Origin: Siphonodentalium dalli
Taxonomy: Eukaryota; Mollusca; Scaphopoda; Gadilida; Siphonodentaliidae
Direction: 5' to 3'
DNA length: 64,000 nucleotides
Assembly: GCA_032622095.1 (NCBI GenBank)
Contig: CP136065.1
Coordinates: forward strand, 208,674,151-208,738,150
Notes under the pieces: model-generated
Told to the model about the DNA's origin: nothing
Database searches by the model: none
The model's input: only the letters and a program-made list of their open reading frames with translations
Made by a program: the position numbers and the translations under genes
Shown: positions 1 through 11,335 of the stretch, piece after piece
Numbering within the stretch: the stretch's first letter is position 1
How the letters are laid out: every line of letters starts with the position of its first letter

Positions 1-330
1 AAATATGCAAATATCGGGCCAAAAACAATTTAATTCCCCACAATAAATAGTTTGAAAATCAAACTACAAGAACATTTTCAACCTATTGTTGGTGTGAAAT
101 TTCCGACTAATGTTTTGGCAGGTATGAAATTTCCAACTGTTGAACATTTTGACCAAAGTTGGGGGGGGGGTGAGACACCCCACCCCCCTGTCGCCACGTC
201 TCTGAATACTGCCTGAATTGTTACCGAGGTACCGGCACTCATATTGAACCTCAGAAATGCAATTTCCTTGTATGATTGATTCGACGATCAAACTAAAACA
301 GTTATTATAATTCCATCGCAAATAAACTAC
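1..330 (-). repeat. Dispersed repeat, copy 1 (related to 50.1-50.35 kb)
   Basis: Read on the minus strand, this stretch has a 'gtggcgacaggggggtgggg' type start, an 'aactttggtcaaaatgttcaac' like segment, and then several 'ttggaaatttcacacc' like units. The same order occurs on the plus strand near 50,120-50,300. It is therefore a dispersed repeat present twice in opposite orientations, with internal short repeats. No coding potential is evident. Confidence 0.5.
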
Positions 331-443
331 TACCGATCTTTGTGGCTATAACTATGCTTTGATTCAGATAACAATGCAGAAAATGTTTCGTTTGAACAGG
401 AGTATTTCAAGAACAACACTACACATGATATATATTTTTTTAG

Positions 444-500
444 AACTGGTATTTGATGCTGAAGGACAGACCAGTCCAGGGTCGGAAGAGGAGAATGTGG
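444..500 (+). CDS. Small exon-like segment, acidic linker, phase 1-1
   Basis: A T-rich acceptor (ttttttttag) precedes 57 bases that end at a good donor (gtaagt). Read in phase 1-1 it gives 19 codons without a stop, rich in Glu, Asp, Ser and Gly (ends GSEEENV). Size, symmetry and composition match the linker exons further right at 23.2, 44.2 and 54.1 kb. Its parent gene is unknown. Its phase does not join directly to the exon at 983, so at least one exon would be missing between them, or they are unrelated. There is no homology evidence, only splice sites and composition. Confidence 0.35.
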
Positions 501-982
501 GTAAGTTCCCTTTTTGATTATACACATGGAAACTGATTGCTTCCTGAAAAAGCATGGAAGTACATCCATCGACTCATGTCTTAACAATTTCTTCAAATGA
601 CATCTACAACTTCACAGGGCCGATCAGGATCATGTTGGCTGTGAGATCCTTTCTGGGAGCTATTGACCATCAAATAGAATATCAATAAATAGGCATTTAA
701 TATCATAACCGAACAATAGCGGAAATGTCGTTTTTAGAGTTTTCTTTGAAAACGGCTCTACATACACACCAAAACATGCGGGGTTAGTTGTGTTGGGATC
801 AAAAAGCCCTTTCGAATAGTATATAATGTCAAAAATGCACATTTTGTGGCCACAAGCACATAGTGTCATTTTAAAGGTTGATTCTCTTTTCTAAATAACT
901 GAAAACTTCTGCAATGATCAGCTTTAAAACAAAACATGATTCGCCCGGTTCAAATTTAAAAAACAAACAAACTTTCTTGCAG
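501..982. other. Non-coding, possible intron
   Basis: AT-rich sequence between two exon-like segments. I see no repeat or coding signal apart from the polypyrimidine tract that precedes the acceptor at 981-982. Confidence 0.3.
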
Positions 983-1139
983 TTGGCAGGGACAACTCAG
1001 TCAATCAAAAAAACACTTTTTGCAATTCAAACAAATACAGTGTGACACGCAGAAAATATATCAAACTTCTATTTATGCAAATTTGAGGCCACATTGCCGA
1101 CAATTGGATGGATACAGCTGTGGACATTTTGTCATTAAG
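983..1139 (+). CDS. Exon with Ulp1/SENP-type (C48) catalytic Cys motif
   Basis: The segment follows a ttcttgcag acceptor and ends at an AAG|gtgaca donor. It reads as 52 codons with no stop. Its end carries QLDGYSCGHFVIK, which fits the Q-x-D-G-x-S-C-G signature around the nucleophilic Cys of Ulp1/SENP cysteine peptidases, enzymes that remove SUMO-like modifiers. The upstream part is rich in Gln and Lys and is not diagnostic. The catalytic His and Asp would lie in upstream exons that I cannot find here, so this is a fragment or one exon of a gene entering from outside the window. Animal DNA transposons also carry Ulp1 domains, so it may derive from a mobile element. The motif is clear; the gene model is uncertain. 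Confidence 0.5.
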
Positions 1140-1717
1140 GTGACAATTCAAAACAATTTGATATATGTCACAAATTACTGTGTAACAGGTTTTCTGCTAA
1201 AAAAAAATCAGTGGGACCCTGAGATAAGTTCCATTAACACAACATACACAAAAACAATAGCTACAAACTTACTTATCTAAATAAACACATCTGCTCCATT
1301 TATCAGCTAGACTCTTCAACTAGCATTCAGCATTGTAGCCTATACGAAAGTGAAAAATATTATGAGTTATCTAACTTTGATGTCCTATTAGCAAAATTTG
1401 CAATTTAAAACAATCATTATAATCGTGGTATATCATTGTACTGTATGTAGCTAGTGATGTGCTTTTAAATTTTTAATATTAAATAACACATAATGTTGCA
1501 AGAGTGTTTCCCCATTATATATCTACATTCCAAACACAATTTGCAAAGTAACTTTGAAGAAAAAAGCTGCAAAACAAATGATGTGCGCACATGGCTACTA
1601 GAAGAGTGTAGACCATAAAGTGACTAATCTGTTTATACCCACAGTCCCATTGCCCAATAAAATGTGTACACTATGCCTTGAGGCATATATGTGAATTTAA
1701 CAAATTCTCCCACCAGA

Positions 1718-1787
1718 ACGACGACGACACAAGCAGCTCCAAGAAACGGCAATCAACGGCAAATAGGTGTGGCTGCAAAAAAACAAG
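1718..1787 (+). CDS. Possible exon with CxC cysteine pair
   Basis: Acceptor (cccaccag) and donor (gtgagt) bracket 70 bases that stay open in the frame compatible with the phase-0 end of the Ulp1-like exon at 1139. The peptide begins NDDDTSSSKKRQ and ends with RCGCKKTR, a Cys-x-Cys plus basic patch resembling the start of a CXC (tesmin-like) zinc cluster. The rest of such a cluster would need a following exon, which I do not see. Linkage to the exon at 983 is supported only by phase and order. Confidence 0.35.
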
Positions 1788-4060
1788 GTGAGTGACTACA
1801 TGAATTTGTATTCACCAACTTGTGATTGAAACCTAATAGAAGAGTAAAATCTCAGTCTATTGAAGATTTCGAACTAACATACCAAACAGTTTCAAACAAG
1901 CGGAGTTCTGCTGCTAAGTTATATTTTGAGAAGAACATGAAAACAGATATAATGATGTACGCCAGAGGATTTTGAGACCTTTGTATATTTATGACCAACT
2001 TTACGGCATTACAAATAACACTTCCAAGTCATTTAATGCCAGAAAGAAATTCTGATGGACTCCGCCATTCTCTCTCTCAATTATCTTGTAAAATGTTATC
2101 ACAACGAATATCTACAGAGTAGATTAGATGTGGGGAAATTATCAGCTCAGACAAGTTTTGAGAGGCAATAGGATGAGTGAGACCGAGTATTTATTTCCAG
2201 TAGGCGTGTCAATAGGGCTAAGCTATAGCGCTAAAGGGATTATGTAATTTTACATGCATGGACAGCCATCTGGTTATTAAGGCATACCTAAATTGCATTT
2301 CTTTTGTATTAAGTTCTTTGTTAGATATGGACCCCTAGACATTAATTCAGACTCTGGTTGTAGGATGTATACAATTAGCTAATCTGGAGTATTCTGTGGC
2401 ATGTATTTAATTGAATGGAGGACTGTTTGCTATAGAATTGTTATAGTAATAAGTGGTATACGTATCAATTTTATGTGAATAAATATCTGTATGCCCAAAT
2501 TCTGACAAATCTTTTGCGAAGTAGTCCCTATATAGTTCAATAGACAAGCGGCAGTGACTAGGTTCCGCCAGTATGCTCCTTGTCGAGTCATACAACAGTT
2601 GCATTGGTGATCGCGCAAGTGAAATATTCAAATAGATATCCAATTCTGTTCGGGGGCCTCGCACTAAGTAAAACGTGTACCGGTACCTCTCGGATCATAA
2701 TGTTGCAACATCGCTTTAGACATTAAAAGTTTTGGTCATTCAACAACAGATAGAATTGTTAGTTTGACTCTAGAGAATAACATTTGCAATTTGCATCACA
2801 GGTAGTCGCATAATTTGAGCATCAGTTTGAATTTCACACATTGAAAGTTTTCAGTTGGTCGTTTGGGAAATTCTGCTGAACTAATTTTCGGAAACTCGTA
2901 TCGGTTATAATGAATGCAATCGAATGTATTCTACATATAAACAAACACTGATATGATAGAACCAATATGGCATCGTTTCCACTCAAGTTTATCGACTCAG
3001 ATGAGTCATTTGCCAATCATTACTAATATTGGAACAGGTTTTAATGAACACCGAAAACAGACATCGAAACCGAAATGCAAATTCCAACACCTCCCAACAC
3101 TATTTATCAGGCTCTGATGTTCCTTTCCAGATAGTGCTTTTGATCTTTCACCCCTGAAAATTCCATGGTCGAAGAGACACCAAGTGGTAGTGACAGCACA
3201 GACAGCAACAGATTCAGAAAGTGGTATGTTAAACTGAATTGTTTATTGCCCCCCCCCCCTCCAGTTAGGAGGGAAACTCTGTTTGACCGTCAGTCTTGTT
3301 TCATTTTGTCTCATGTGCGTGCCATAATTCAAATCACAGAGAGATTACTGTACTAGCTAATATGTGTAACTGTCAGCCATTCCCGACCTGTGAATGCTGC
3401 TAATATTGCTGAAATGTTGTCAAGAACACAAAGGATGTACGACGATAACGAACAAAAGAAAATACTATAAAGAGTCATCTCAATTGACAACACTATTAAT
3501 GCTGTTGTCTGTCAACTGTGAGATGTTTCATGTTGGTTCTCATACGTCCCTGTTTGAAACAATCTGAGGTACTTAACAACTGAGAGAGTTCATTCAACAC
3601 CTAACAATAGGCTGACTTAGTGAGGTTAACATAACAAGGTAAATATTGCGTGTTTACAGTTAGATGAAATATAAGCTTTTTCATATTCCTCGATATCCCC
3701 ACTTTCAGCAAAGGAATGCGAAGATGATGACGAAACGGAGACACCTACTTGACAGTTTCTCTTGTTAAAATCGTGTGAACTATCTGCAGCTATGGATAAT
3801 TCGTTAAATATCGTTAGACTTTTTCTAATAAACATATCCGGCCTGATGTATAAAGCTTGTGTATTAATATGCTTGGTGAGCAAATTGGGTCTGCGTTTAA
3901 TCTGAGTATTTGTCAGATATATCGATCTGAGTAATCGCCAAATTCAATCACTAGTAGCAGCCTTAGCTCGTGGAGTTTGGCTTTTTATCTGGATTAGGTA
4001 CATTTCTGTGTGCCGAAATATTTACTTTATTGGTTCTATCGCTTTTTGTGCGTAAAATGT
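1788..4060. other. No gene seen
   Basis: AT-rich sequence with scattered short ORFs on both strands that show no recognisable motif. A C10 homopolymer lies at about 3,250. An acceptor/donor pair near 3,130-3,220 could frame a Ser/Thr-rich exon, but nothing supports it beyond splice-like bases. Confidence 0.4.
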
Positions 4061-4067
4061 GAATTCC

Positions 4068-4630
4068 CATTGTTCGGTATGCTCTAACCCGAGAAAGCTT
4101 TGAAATATCAACCCCAAATTAAAAATATGAATAAAGATGATCAATAGGCCGATTGAGTTCGAAAATGGGCCTGCCTGCCAATTAGGGGCCGAGGGTTGGG
4201 GGGGGGGGGGTTGTGGGTAAAGTTTTCATTTTCATTGTTCGGTATACTCAAGAAAGCTTTGAGATATCAACTCCAAATTTTAAATATGAATAGAACTTAT
4301 CAATAGGCTGATTGGGTTTGAAAATGGGGCCCACCCGCCAATTAGGGGTGGGGGGTTGTTATGGGTAAAATTTTCATTTTCATTGTTTGGTACACTAAAA
4401 CTAAAATATCGTTAGATATAACTCCAAATTTTAAATGTGGATCAAATTTTTCAATAGGATGATCAGTTTGCACATATTATAGGTCCGCCAAGATTAGGGC
4501 AGAGGGGTGGGGGGGCCGAAATTTTGGGTAAAATGTTCATTTTCAAGCTTATGTTGTGTATAACTCACGAATGATTTGAGATATCTATTCCAAATTTTGT
4601 ATGTGGATTATACTTGGCAATAGGCCAATA
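4068..4630 (+). repeat. Degenerate tandem repeat, unit about 150-165 bp
   Basis: The phrase cattgttcggtat or a close variant recurs at 4,068, 4,233 and 4,381. Each copy is followed by a 'gatatcaactccaaatttt' segment, a 'caataggctgatt' segment and a G-rich run. The units are about 148-165 bp long and have diverged. One unit contains a long G homopolymer near 4,199-4,210. Confidence 0.7.
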
Positions 4631-4879
4631 GTGTTCCCACATCGGATCGGTCAGTGAAACAGCTATGTGGGTTCACATCTGCCCATGTAGTGGTCCTATT
4701 TTTCGGTTTGAGTACATATCGAAAATTGCACCAATTGAAAATAAACCGCACGGCTCGGTTCTCTATGAGCAATCTAATATCCACTTCTGAGTCCTCATTT
4801 TCAACGTTCCATGACGGACAAACGTTTATGTAATATCTATTACGAACGCACAAAGGACACATATAAATTGTAAATGTAT

Positions 4880-6480
4880 GTTTATTGATCTATGTATGTG
4901 CGGGAATGAATATTGTTCGCACTCGGACGCGACTCGACCGATTTTTTTTTATATAAAATTGGATAAATACCAACATCCCATCCGATCTATGGACGGGACA
5001 TTCTGTGTAGCACTCTACACTGCCTTTTAGTGTTTCGACCTATTTTGTCCCCCAATTTAGAAATTGGTGACCACAAGGTCTCATCAGGAGAGAGCGGAAT
5101 TAAAATTCCTCAAAGTAACTGAGGGATCAACACATATAGGTATGTGTGCATGGTAGATACAGACTGTCTCAAGACAGCTGAGTTGAGCGATAGCCTTCAA
5201 GGATTCGCATGTTGTTCATAGTACAATGCCTATTATAATAAGCGTGAGTTATTGTGTCATTCGTTGTGAAATAGCAATAAGTCGGAAGCAACATAATGTG
5301 CAAGTTATCGCCGACTGAAGTTGTGTGGTCTGCACTTACTAGTAATTTGTGGCGAATATCGATGGTCAATATAACACATGCTCGGGTCAGCCCACCGTTC
5401 TTTGTGTAATGCGGCAGTATAGCAAACACGTAATTTCATTGGTCCGTTAAGTGTGATTGACATAGCCACTTAATAGTGTGGTGGCATTCCGTTCACATGT
5501 GCGCCAGATTAGTCCTGTCAAGTATCAGATCAAGGCAGTTAGCACTTTCCTTTTGATCAATAGTCCAGATTGTTGTAATCTCATTAACAAGTGTTGTAAG
5601 AGATATCTTCAACAGGCTGTGTGTTGTTAAAAGCCAATATTTCAAGGGTTCTGGCAGTAACATATCGTAAAGTATAGGAATTAAAATGTTAGTCCCTTAG
5701 CGGGTGTTTGATTCCCATGTAGTGGAGTTTTTTATGGAAGGATGGATAACTACGAACATCACGTCCGATCTTAGTAGTAACACGTCTTATATTATGATGC
5801 ACCAGTATGGTATTGTGTGCAAACTTATATGATTTATCAGTGGCATTGAGCAGGAGCTTCTTGGTTAAATTAGCACGTATGTCATTGAGTGTCAATGTCT
5901 GCAGGGCCGCCGATAATTATTTCGGGTTATAGCTTGTTTTTTTTAGCTTTTGTTGAAACCCTGAACAACGGTTCATAAATTCCGTTTCAGTAAATGAGTT
6001 ACGTCGGTATCGAGTGATTAAATACTTAAGTAGTACACATTCAGTAAGAATGAGAGTCAGTATATATACACGTTTCCTATTGGAAAAGAGTTGCATACTT
6101 AGATATTATACATCTAATATGCAGACATGCATCCATGTTCAGGGATGTCATGGTGTCATACCGTGTAGAAAGCATGATTAAATAGTTAAGTGGTTCACAT
6201 TAGGTAAGAATGAGATTTTTATATAAAATTGGATGAATACCACTTTAATGAGTATTCTGAGCCCGGAATTTATAGATTCCATCGTGCTGCTTATTTTATT
6301 AGAGCAGTCGGTTGTGTCACGCCCAAGTTTTGCACTTTGAGTCAAATGAGTTAGTAATGTGACAGTCATAGTTTAAACCAGCATAGTTTATGCCTATTTG
6401 TTGCATTTTAGATGCGGAATTATTCTGTATTTGCATATTATATGCAACCTAGAATGGCTTGACCTGTCTTTACAACAGCG
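4880..6480 (-). repeat. Decayed repeat, possibly Penelope-like retroelement remains
   Basis: On the minus strand, 5,000-5,110 reads 'ctgatgagaccttgtgg' and then 'ggtcgaaacac', a phrase pair I associate with the 3' parts of Penelope-like elements; this is recollection, not a search. The segment 'tttatataaaattggat' occurs twice, near 4,949 and 6,220. The stretch 6,012-6,056 resembles 6,174-6,215 (both with 'gattaaata.ttaagt' and 'aagaatgaga'). Short minus-strand ORFs exist (5,169-5,429; 5,689-5,895; 6,178-6,369), but none shows a reverse transcriptase or GIY-YIG motif. Confidence 0.3.
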
Positions 6481-6487
6481 CTTACTA

Positions 6488-6590
6488 CTCTCTCCTGCCA
6501 AATAAACGTGACGTCACGTTTATTTATTTAAAGAAAAATACGACAGCATCACGATTATTAGGCGCCATCACGATTATTTAAAGTTCTTGC
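6488..6590 (+). repeat. Left TIR and subterminal repeats of the 6.3-kb transposon
   Basis: The terminal inverted repeat is followed by a cgtgacgtcacg palindrome. Two copies of (g)catcacgattatt follow at about 6,547 and 6,567; the second is preceded by ggcgc. The right end carries the same motif as ccatcactattatt. Confidence 0.75.
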
Positions 6591-7604
6591 AAAGTCGCGG
6601 AATTTTCAGTCAAAAAGTTAGAAAAAACGTGCAGCTCACTAAAAAAAATAGAAGTGCACTTGACAAGTTGACAGGAATGTGGGAGAATCTCATTCCTAAC
6701 AGGATTTAGGCCTCTAGATCATGATGTCCGTGTATAAACAGACGGATTATCGCAGTTAATTACAACTCATCAAAGCTTATAATCACACAGTGACAACTAA
6801 TTATCGTTGGGACGGAACCGACTTCTACTATCAAAACGGGACTTAATGCTAAAATCACATCACCAGGCTTATATTATAAAATAATCAGTGAAACTAATCT
6901 GAGTGACAACTGATGAACTAATTTAACTTGACGTGGCCGACTTCTCCAAACAATACTGTTATCGTGACCCAATTATGCGCTATCATGAAGACACAGAAGC
7001 TGTGAGTCGTGTGCACACATGCGTGACTGGTTTTGGCTATAAATGGAAAGTTACGACACCGCAGTAGCTTCTGTGTGTACACAGGAACATGTATTTAAAT
7101 CTATGCAATAAAGCAATACAATAACATGTCCGTGTATTCAAAGCACAGTTTAATTATGAATGCGATGACTTGGCAACAGTTCCACATTATTAACCACAAC
7201 TTACGTTTTATGTCGGATTTAAGTTTTATGTCGGATTTTAAATAGCCGATGTGCGACATAAGAAAGATAACTCTAATTTACATCTCGAGCGAAATATTGA
7301 TGGATGATGCAACCGATATGCCAACTAATTTCCCGCAAGTTCCACCTTTTACTCATTGTCACTGATCAAAATGCCGAACTTTATTTATCATAAATAATAA
7401 TAGAGTTTCCCCACTATATTTGTTTTTCGCATTATAGAACTGGTTGAATTAATGTGGTCCGTTTTATAAGCTCCATTACAGCATTTCAAACCGCGCGTTC
7501 CGTTATTGTTCCGTTTTTGTTTCCAATCTGGAATTTAAAATAATTCTACAGCAGACGAAAATGGGAAAATTAAAATAGTTTTGTTTTTGTTTGTGGACCT
7601 CAAG
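6591..7604. other. 5' non-coding part of the 6.3-kb transposon
   Basis: About 1 kb of AT-rich sequence between the left terminus and the transposase start codon. No ORF of note. It presumably holds the promoter, but I see no clear TATA element at a convincing distance. Confidence 0.4.
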
Positions 7605-9992
7605 ATGGGTGAACCTCACACTCAAACGTGGAAAAAGAAAAAGAAATATTCGTTACAACAAAAGAATCAACTTGCCGACAGAGCAGTCAAAATAAAACAA
7701 GAATGTGATGAGAAAAAAAAGGAAGCTGAAATAAAATGGAACAGTCGAAAGCAAAAGTATGAGAAAGTGTCCCAAAAATCCAGTGAGGATGGGTTCCTGG
7801 CCCGTACTGTTCGAGAGACGTTTCCAGAATTGAAACATTCACCCAACAATGATCCCGAATTCAGGAAAGCAGTAATGGTGGTACATAGGGCCTACCAGAG
7901 GAAAATGAAGGAATCGGAGACTGACTCGATTTTCTTCAAACCTTCAAAATCAAAGTTCAGAGAATTCGGTGGTGGAAGAAAAAGTGCTGCAGTAGAAGTT
8001 CGCCAGGCCTTGTTTGAATGGTTTGTCGATGTTAGGGGATCACTTAAAGGCAGACTCCCAAAAAAACTGTTTAAGTGGAAATGTCGTCAACTCTATGACA
8101 GGTATTTAGATGAAAACAAATCGGATGACCCTGAGGCTGAGGGTGAAAGTGAAACTCAGAAAATTCATTTCTCGGATAAGTGGATAAAAGGCTGGATGAC
8201 AGAATATCGTGTTAGCCTTAGAAAACCGAACAAGCGTTATTCAATCTCAGCTGAAGACCGGAAATTAAGAATAATAGAATTCCTGAAGAATGTGTGGCGA
8301 GTTCGATACTTCTTCAACAAAATCTATGGAATCGAACCTGTCATTCGTGGAGGTGATCAAATGCCTTTACACCGTAATGAAAGCAGCCAACAAAACACTT
8401 TGAATCTGACTGGTGCACAAGCTTTTGTCAAGGAGAATTATTCTCTCTCTCGGGAACGGATAACTGTCTACACAGAAGTTTCTGACGACAAAAATAAACT
8501 GCCGATACCCGAATTTCTGTTTAAAGGTAAAGGGACTCGGACTAAATTGGACCCGCCAGAGAAAGTTCATTGTCAATGGGCTCCGAAAGGGTCATATCGT
8601 CTAGAGAATATGCTCGAGACAATAAAGCACATACCAAATAAACATAATTTATTCTCTACAAAGAATTATGGAATTTACCTCCTTGATGATTATTCTGTCC
8701 ACGTCACCGAGGATGTAAGAAAGGCCCTTTTAGCCAAAGGGTGGATTTTGATTGTTTTGGGAGGTGGTATTACGGGCGACGTACAAGTCAACGATACGGA
8801 CATTCACCACCATCTCAAGGCAGTATATAGAGACAGAGAAGCATTACTGATGTTGGAGAAATTGCGCCATGACCCAGACAAAATCCCATCTCCATCACGC
8901 GATGAACTGATGGATTTGTTAGTGAAATCGTGGAAGGATCTTGAAATTGATCCTCAAATGGCATTCAATAAGAATTTCATAACGAATAACTTAGATGGTA
9001 CTCAGGACTACTTGGTTCGAGGGGAAATATTTCACATCGTTGGAAAAGAAATGATTGAATTTAGGAACAATCTTCTCTCAAAGGACCCCCCCAAAAATAT
9101 AACCGAACTTGTGAAAACTATTACGCCACCCAAAGGAGTACATATACCGGTAGCCGTTACTAGTAGTGCCGCTAATGGTAGTGACAGCACTTCAATTTCT
9201 GAGCCTATAGATGAAGGATGTGAGCTTCTTGACGGCGAGCAGAGTGACATTGAAATGGAAACTCAGATGGATTCTAGTGATGATGACAATGATGATGTTG
9301 ATATGAGAGAGCTAACTAATGAGGAGAGTGACAGTGAACACGAAGAAGCAACTGGAATTCAAGATGTTCACCCATTGATGCCATCTCAATTCTCCAGTCT
9401 GAATATCACAGACCCGGACTTGCAAAAAGATCTGAAATTTCTAAATGACTTCAAAGAATTCATTTCTACGAACAAGGTTAATACATCAACGCAAATGCTG
9501 CCATTCATTAGTTGCCTTGGTCTGAAGTACACAAAGGCAATGATCTCAATGAAAAAACGGATCACAGCTGATCAAGAAATGACGAAAAGACTGATAAACA
9601 CAGATACTTTCGCAAATACCAGTCGAGAAGTTGAACCCGCGACCACCAGTGCCTGTGCAGACACTGACAGTGACATGACGCCTGGAAGTTCTGTACCAGG
9701 TGTTTCCGATGTCTCTGGATCTTCTATTGTGTCTATGATAGCTATTGGAGACTGGGTTTTGGTTGATTATGATGACGCCAGGTACCCCGGGGAAGTGAAG
9801 CAAATTGTTGACACAAGTGAGGGTACCAATGTTGAAGTGTCTGTTATGGTACGGAGTGGAAGTAATTGGAAATGGCCTGTTAGGGAGGATGTGCTTTGGT
9901 ATTCACCTGACCAGCTGGTCAGGAAAATAGGACACCCACTTCCACTGGGATCATCTTCAAGATGCTTTTCATTTGATGACACATGTATGTGA
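7605..9992 (+). CDS. DDE-type transposase (mariner/pogo-like), with C-terminal Tudor-like domain
   Basis: An intact 795-codon ORF starting at ATG 7,605; an upstream TTG in frame is not a plausible start. The N-terminus is Lys-rich and probably helical. A catalytic core follows with Asp251 (GGDQMPLHRNES), Asp361/362 (LLDDYSVH) and Asp397 (GDVQVNDTDIHHH), giving a DD35D spacing as in Tc1/mariner/pogo transposases (DDE_1-like fold, by motif). An acidic linker lies near 556-575 (DSSDDDNDDVD). Residues 715-775 form a separate module beginning GDWVLVDYDDARYPGEV with WPVRED and WYSPDQL, which looks like a Tudor/SH3-type barrel often fused to invertebrate transposases. It would cut and join the element's own TIRs in the nucleus. 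No stops or frameshifts, so recent activity is possible. The superfamily is well supported; the subfamily is not assigned. Confidence 0.88.
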   Translation: MGEPHTQTWKKKKKYSLQQKNQLADRAVKIKQECDEKKKEAEIKWNSRKQKYEKVSQKSSEDGFLARTVRETFPELKHSPNNDPEFRKAVMVVHRAYQRKMKESETDSIFFKPSKSKFREFGGGRKSAAVEVRQALFEWFVDVRGSLKGRLPKKLFKWKCRQLYDRYLDENKSDDPEAEGESETQKIHFSDKWIKGWMTEYRVSLRKPNKRYSISAEDRKLRIIEFLKNVWRVRYFFNKIYGIEPVIRGGDQMPLHRNESSQQNTLNLTGAQAFVKENYSLSRERITVYTEVSDDKNKLPIPEFLFKGKGTRTKLDPPEKVHCQWAPKGSYRLENMLETIKHIPNKHNLFSTKNYGIYLLDDYSVHVTEDVRKALLAKGWILIVLGGGITGDVQVNDTDIHHHLKAVYRDREALLMLEKLRHDPDKIPSPSRDELMDLLVKSWKDLEIDPQMAFNKNFITNNLDGTQDYLVRGEIFHIVGKEMIEFRNNLLSKDPPKNITELVKTITPPKGVHIPVAVTSSAANGSDSTSISEPIDEGCELLDGEQSDIEMETQMDSSDDDNDDVDMRELTNEESDSEHEEATGIQDVHPLMPSQFSSLNITDPDLQKDLKFLNDFKEFISTNKVNTSTQMLPFISCLGLKYTKAMISMKKRITADQEMTKRLINTDTFANTSREVEPATTSACADTDSDMTPGSSVPGVSDVSGSSIVSMIAIGDWVLVDYDDARYPGEVKQIVDTSEGTNVEVSVMVRSGSNWKWPVREDVLWYSPDQLVRKIGHPLPLGSSSRCFSFDDTCM

Positions 9993-10964
9993 TCTGACAT
10001 CGGGAGGTTGATTGAGCTCCCCGAATATTGGTATATATAGAGGATATGAAATGAGTGTTTCTCTCATGTGATATTTATGAAACAAGTCTAAGAATTTTTC
10101 GTTTTGCCGAGCGGAACGGAAAACTCGGCTGAGTTTCATGACTATCATGTGAGTGAAACACTAATTCTATAATTCAATGTTGAGGAATTTTGTTGAGGAT
10201 CAATAAAACTGTTCTGTATTCATATAGATTTGACCAGTGCTTACTAGTACTATGACTTGACAGACTTGTTAAATATTAACTTGCTTGTGTAACTCGTGTT
10301 ATTTTCTGGAAAAGCTATGAGAGTATGCAAGCCATCAGTATTTGGTAACCTCAATTTTAGTTCATCATTATAATAGCCATGTGCTAGTATTTCAAAGATC
10401 ACTCGATGATTAAGATTGTGATAGGGCACTTAGGATACGGAATTACTTAATTACATATTTTCTTGAATCGTTCCATAAAATAATGAAAAGTTGTTTAGTA
10501 AAAATGATCATATCTTCGAATATTTTTCAATTGGTAAACAATTATGTGTCAAGCAGGTTAATAGATATTGATATAAATATTCCGGGAGCTTGATCAGACT
10601 CCCGAGGTCCGATTGATCTCTAGAGATTGTTTGGTTCTTCCACGGTACAGCCATTAATTATACAGGCACAATCAGAAGAGTCATTGTCAGACCGTCAGTC
10701 AGTGATAGTCACACGATCTAGTCATAATAAGTCGTCATTCACAATGAATTATTTTGCTCGCTCATACATGTATATATTATAGTTTACTCTATAATTCTAG
10801 TTCATAAGTTCTTTGTTTATTGTTGAAAATAATTGTTGAATATATTTTATTAATGATTATTGAATATGAATACACAACAGAATGATGATAATATTGCACA
10901 CAGTTCAACTGTTCAATGAGTTCATTACACCATTCATATTTAATTCATAACAAGTTCATATTAA
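9993..10964. other. 3' non-coding part of the transposon, first segment
   Basis: Contains the polyadenylation signal at 10,202-10,207. A 'cgttttgccgagcggaacggaaaactcggc' like hairpin lies at about 10,100-10,130. The rest is AT-rich with no coding signal. Confidence 0.5.
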
Positions 10965-11331
10965 AGGGGCATTCTGGACTTGACACTAAATAACTTTTTC
11001 TATAAGTCATTCAGTGACAAAAACCAATCAGTTTGATTTATACGGCGGGTCAGAGTTTTGCATAATTACCGAAATATGATCGGTTAATGTTTTGTCTATT
11101 AAATACAAATAAGCCCTAATGGCCTATATGGGCTTATTTGGGTTTGTTTATATAAACAAACCCAAATAAACCCATATAGGGTTTATTTGTATTTTATAAA
11201 CAAAACATTAACCGATCATATTTCAGTAATTATGCAAAACTCTGACCCGCCGTATATATCAAACTGATTGTTTTTTGTCACTGAATGACTTATAGAAAAA
11301 AGTTTTTTTGTGTCGAGTCCAGAATGACCCT
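10965..11331. mobile_element. TTAA-flanked palindromic MITE, 367 bp
   Basis: The two halves are near-complete inverted repeats: AGGGGCATTCTGGACTTG at the left and CGAGTCCAGAATGACCCT at the right, continuing through 'cggcgggtcagagttttgc' to a centre near 11,150. Both ends are flanked by TTAA (10,961-10,964 and 11,332-11,335). TTAA duplication is typical of piggyBac-type insertion. There is no ORF, so it is non-autonomous. It lies inside the 6.3-kb transposon and is therefore younger than it. Confidence 0.75.
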
Positions 11332-11335
11332 TTAA

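Noticed and set aside
3165-3356. Ser/Thr-rich ORF near 3.2 kb
   Set aside because: Runs through a C10 homopolymer, lacks a good donor in frame, and has no motif.
7581-7604. Upstream in-frame TTG as transposase start
   Set aside because: Eukaryotic genes rarely start at TTG and an ATG lies 24 bases downstream, so the start was set at 7,605.
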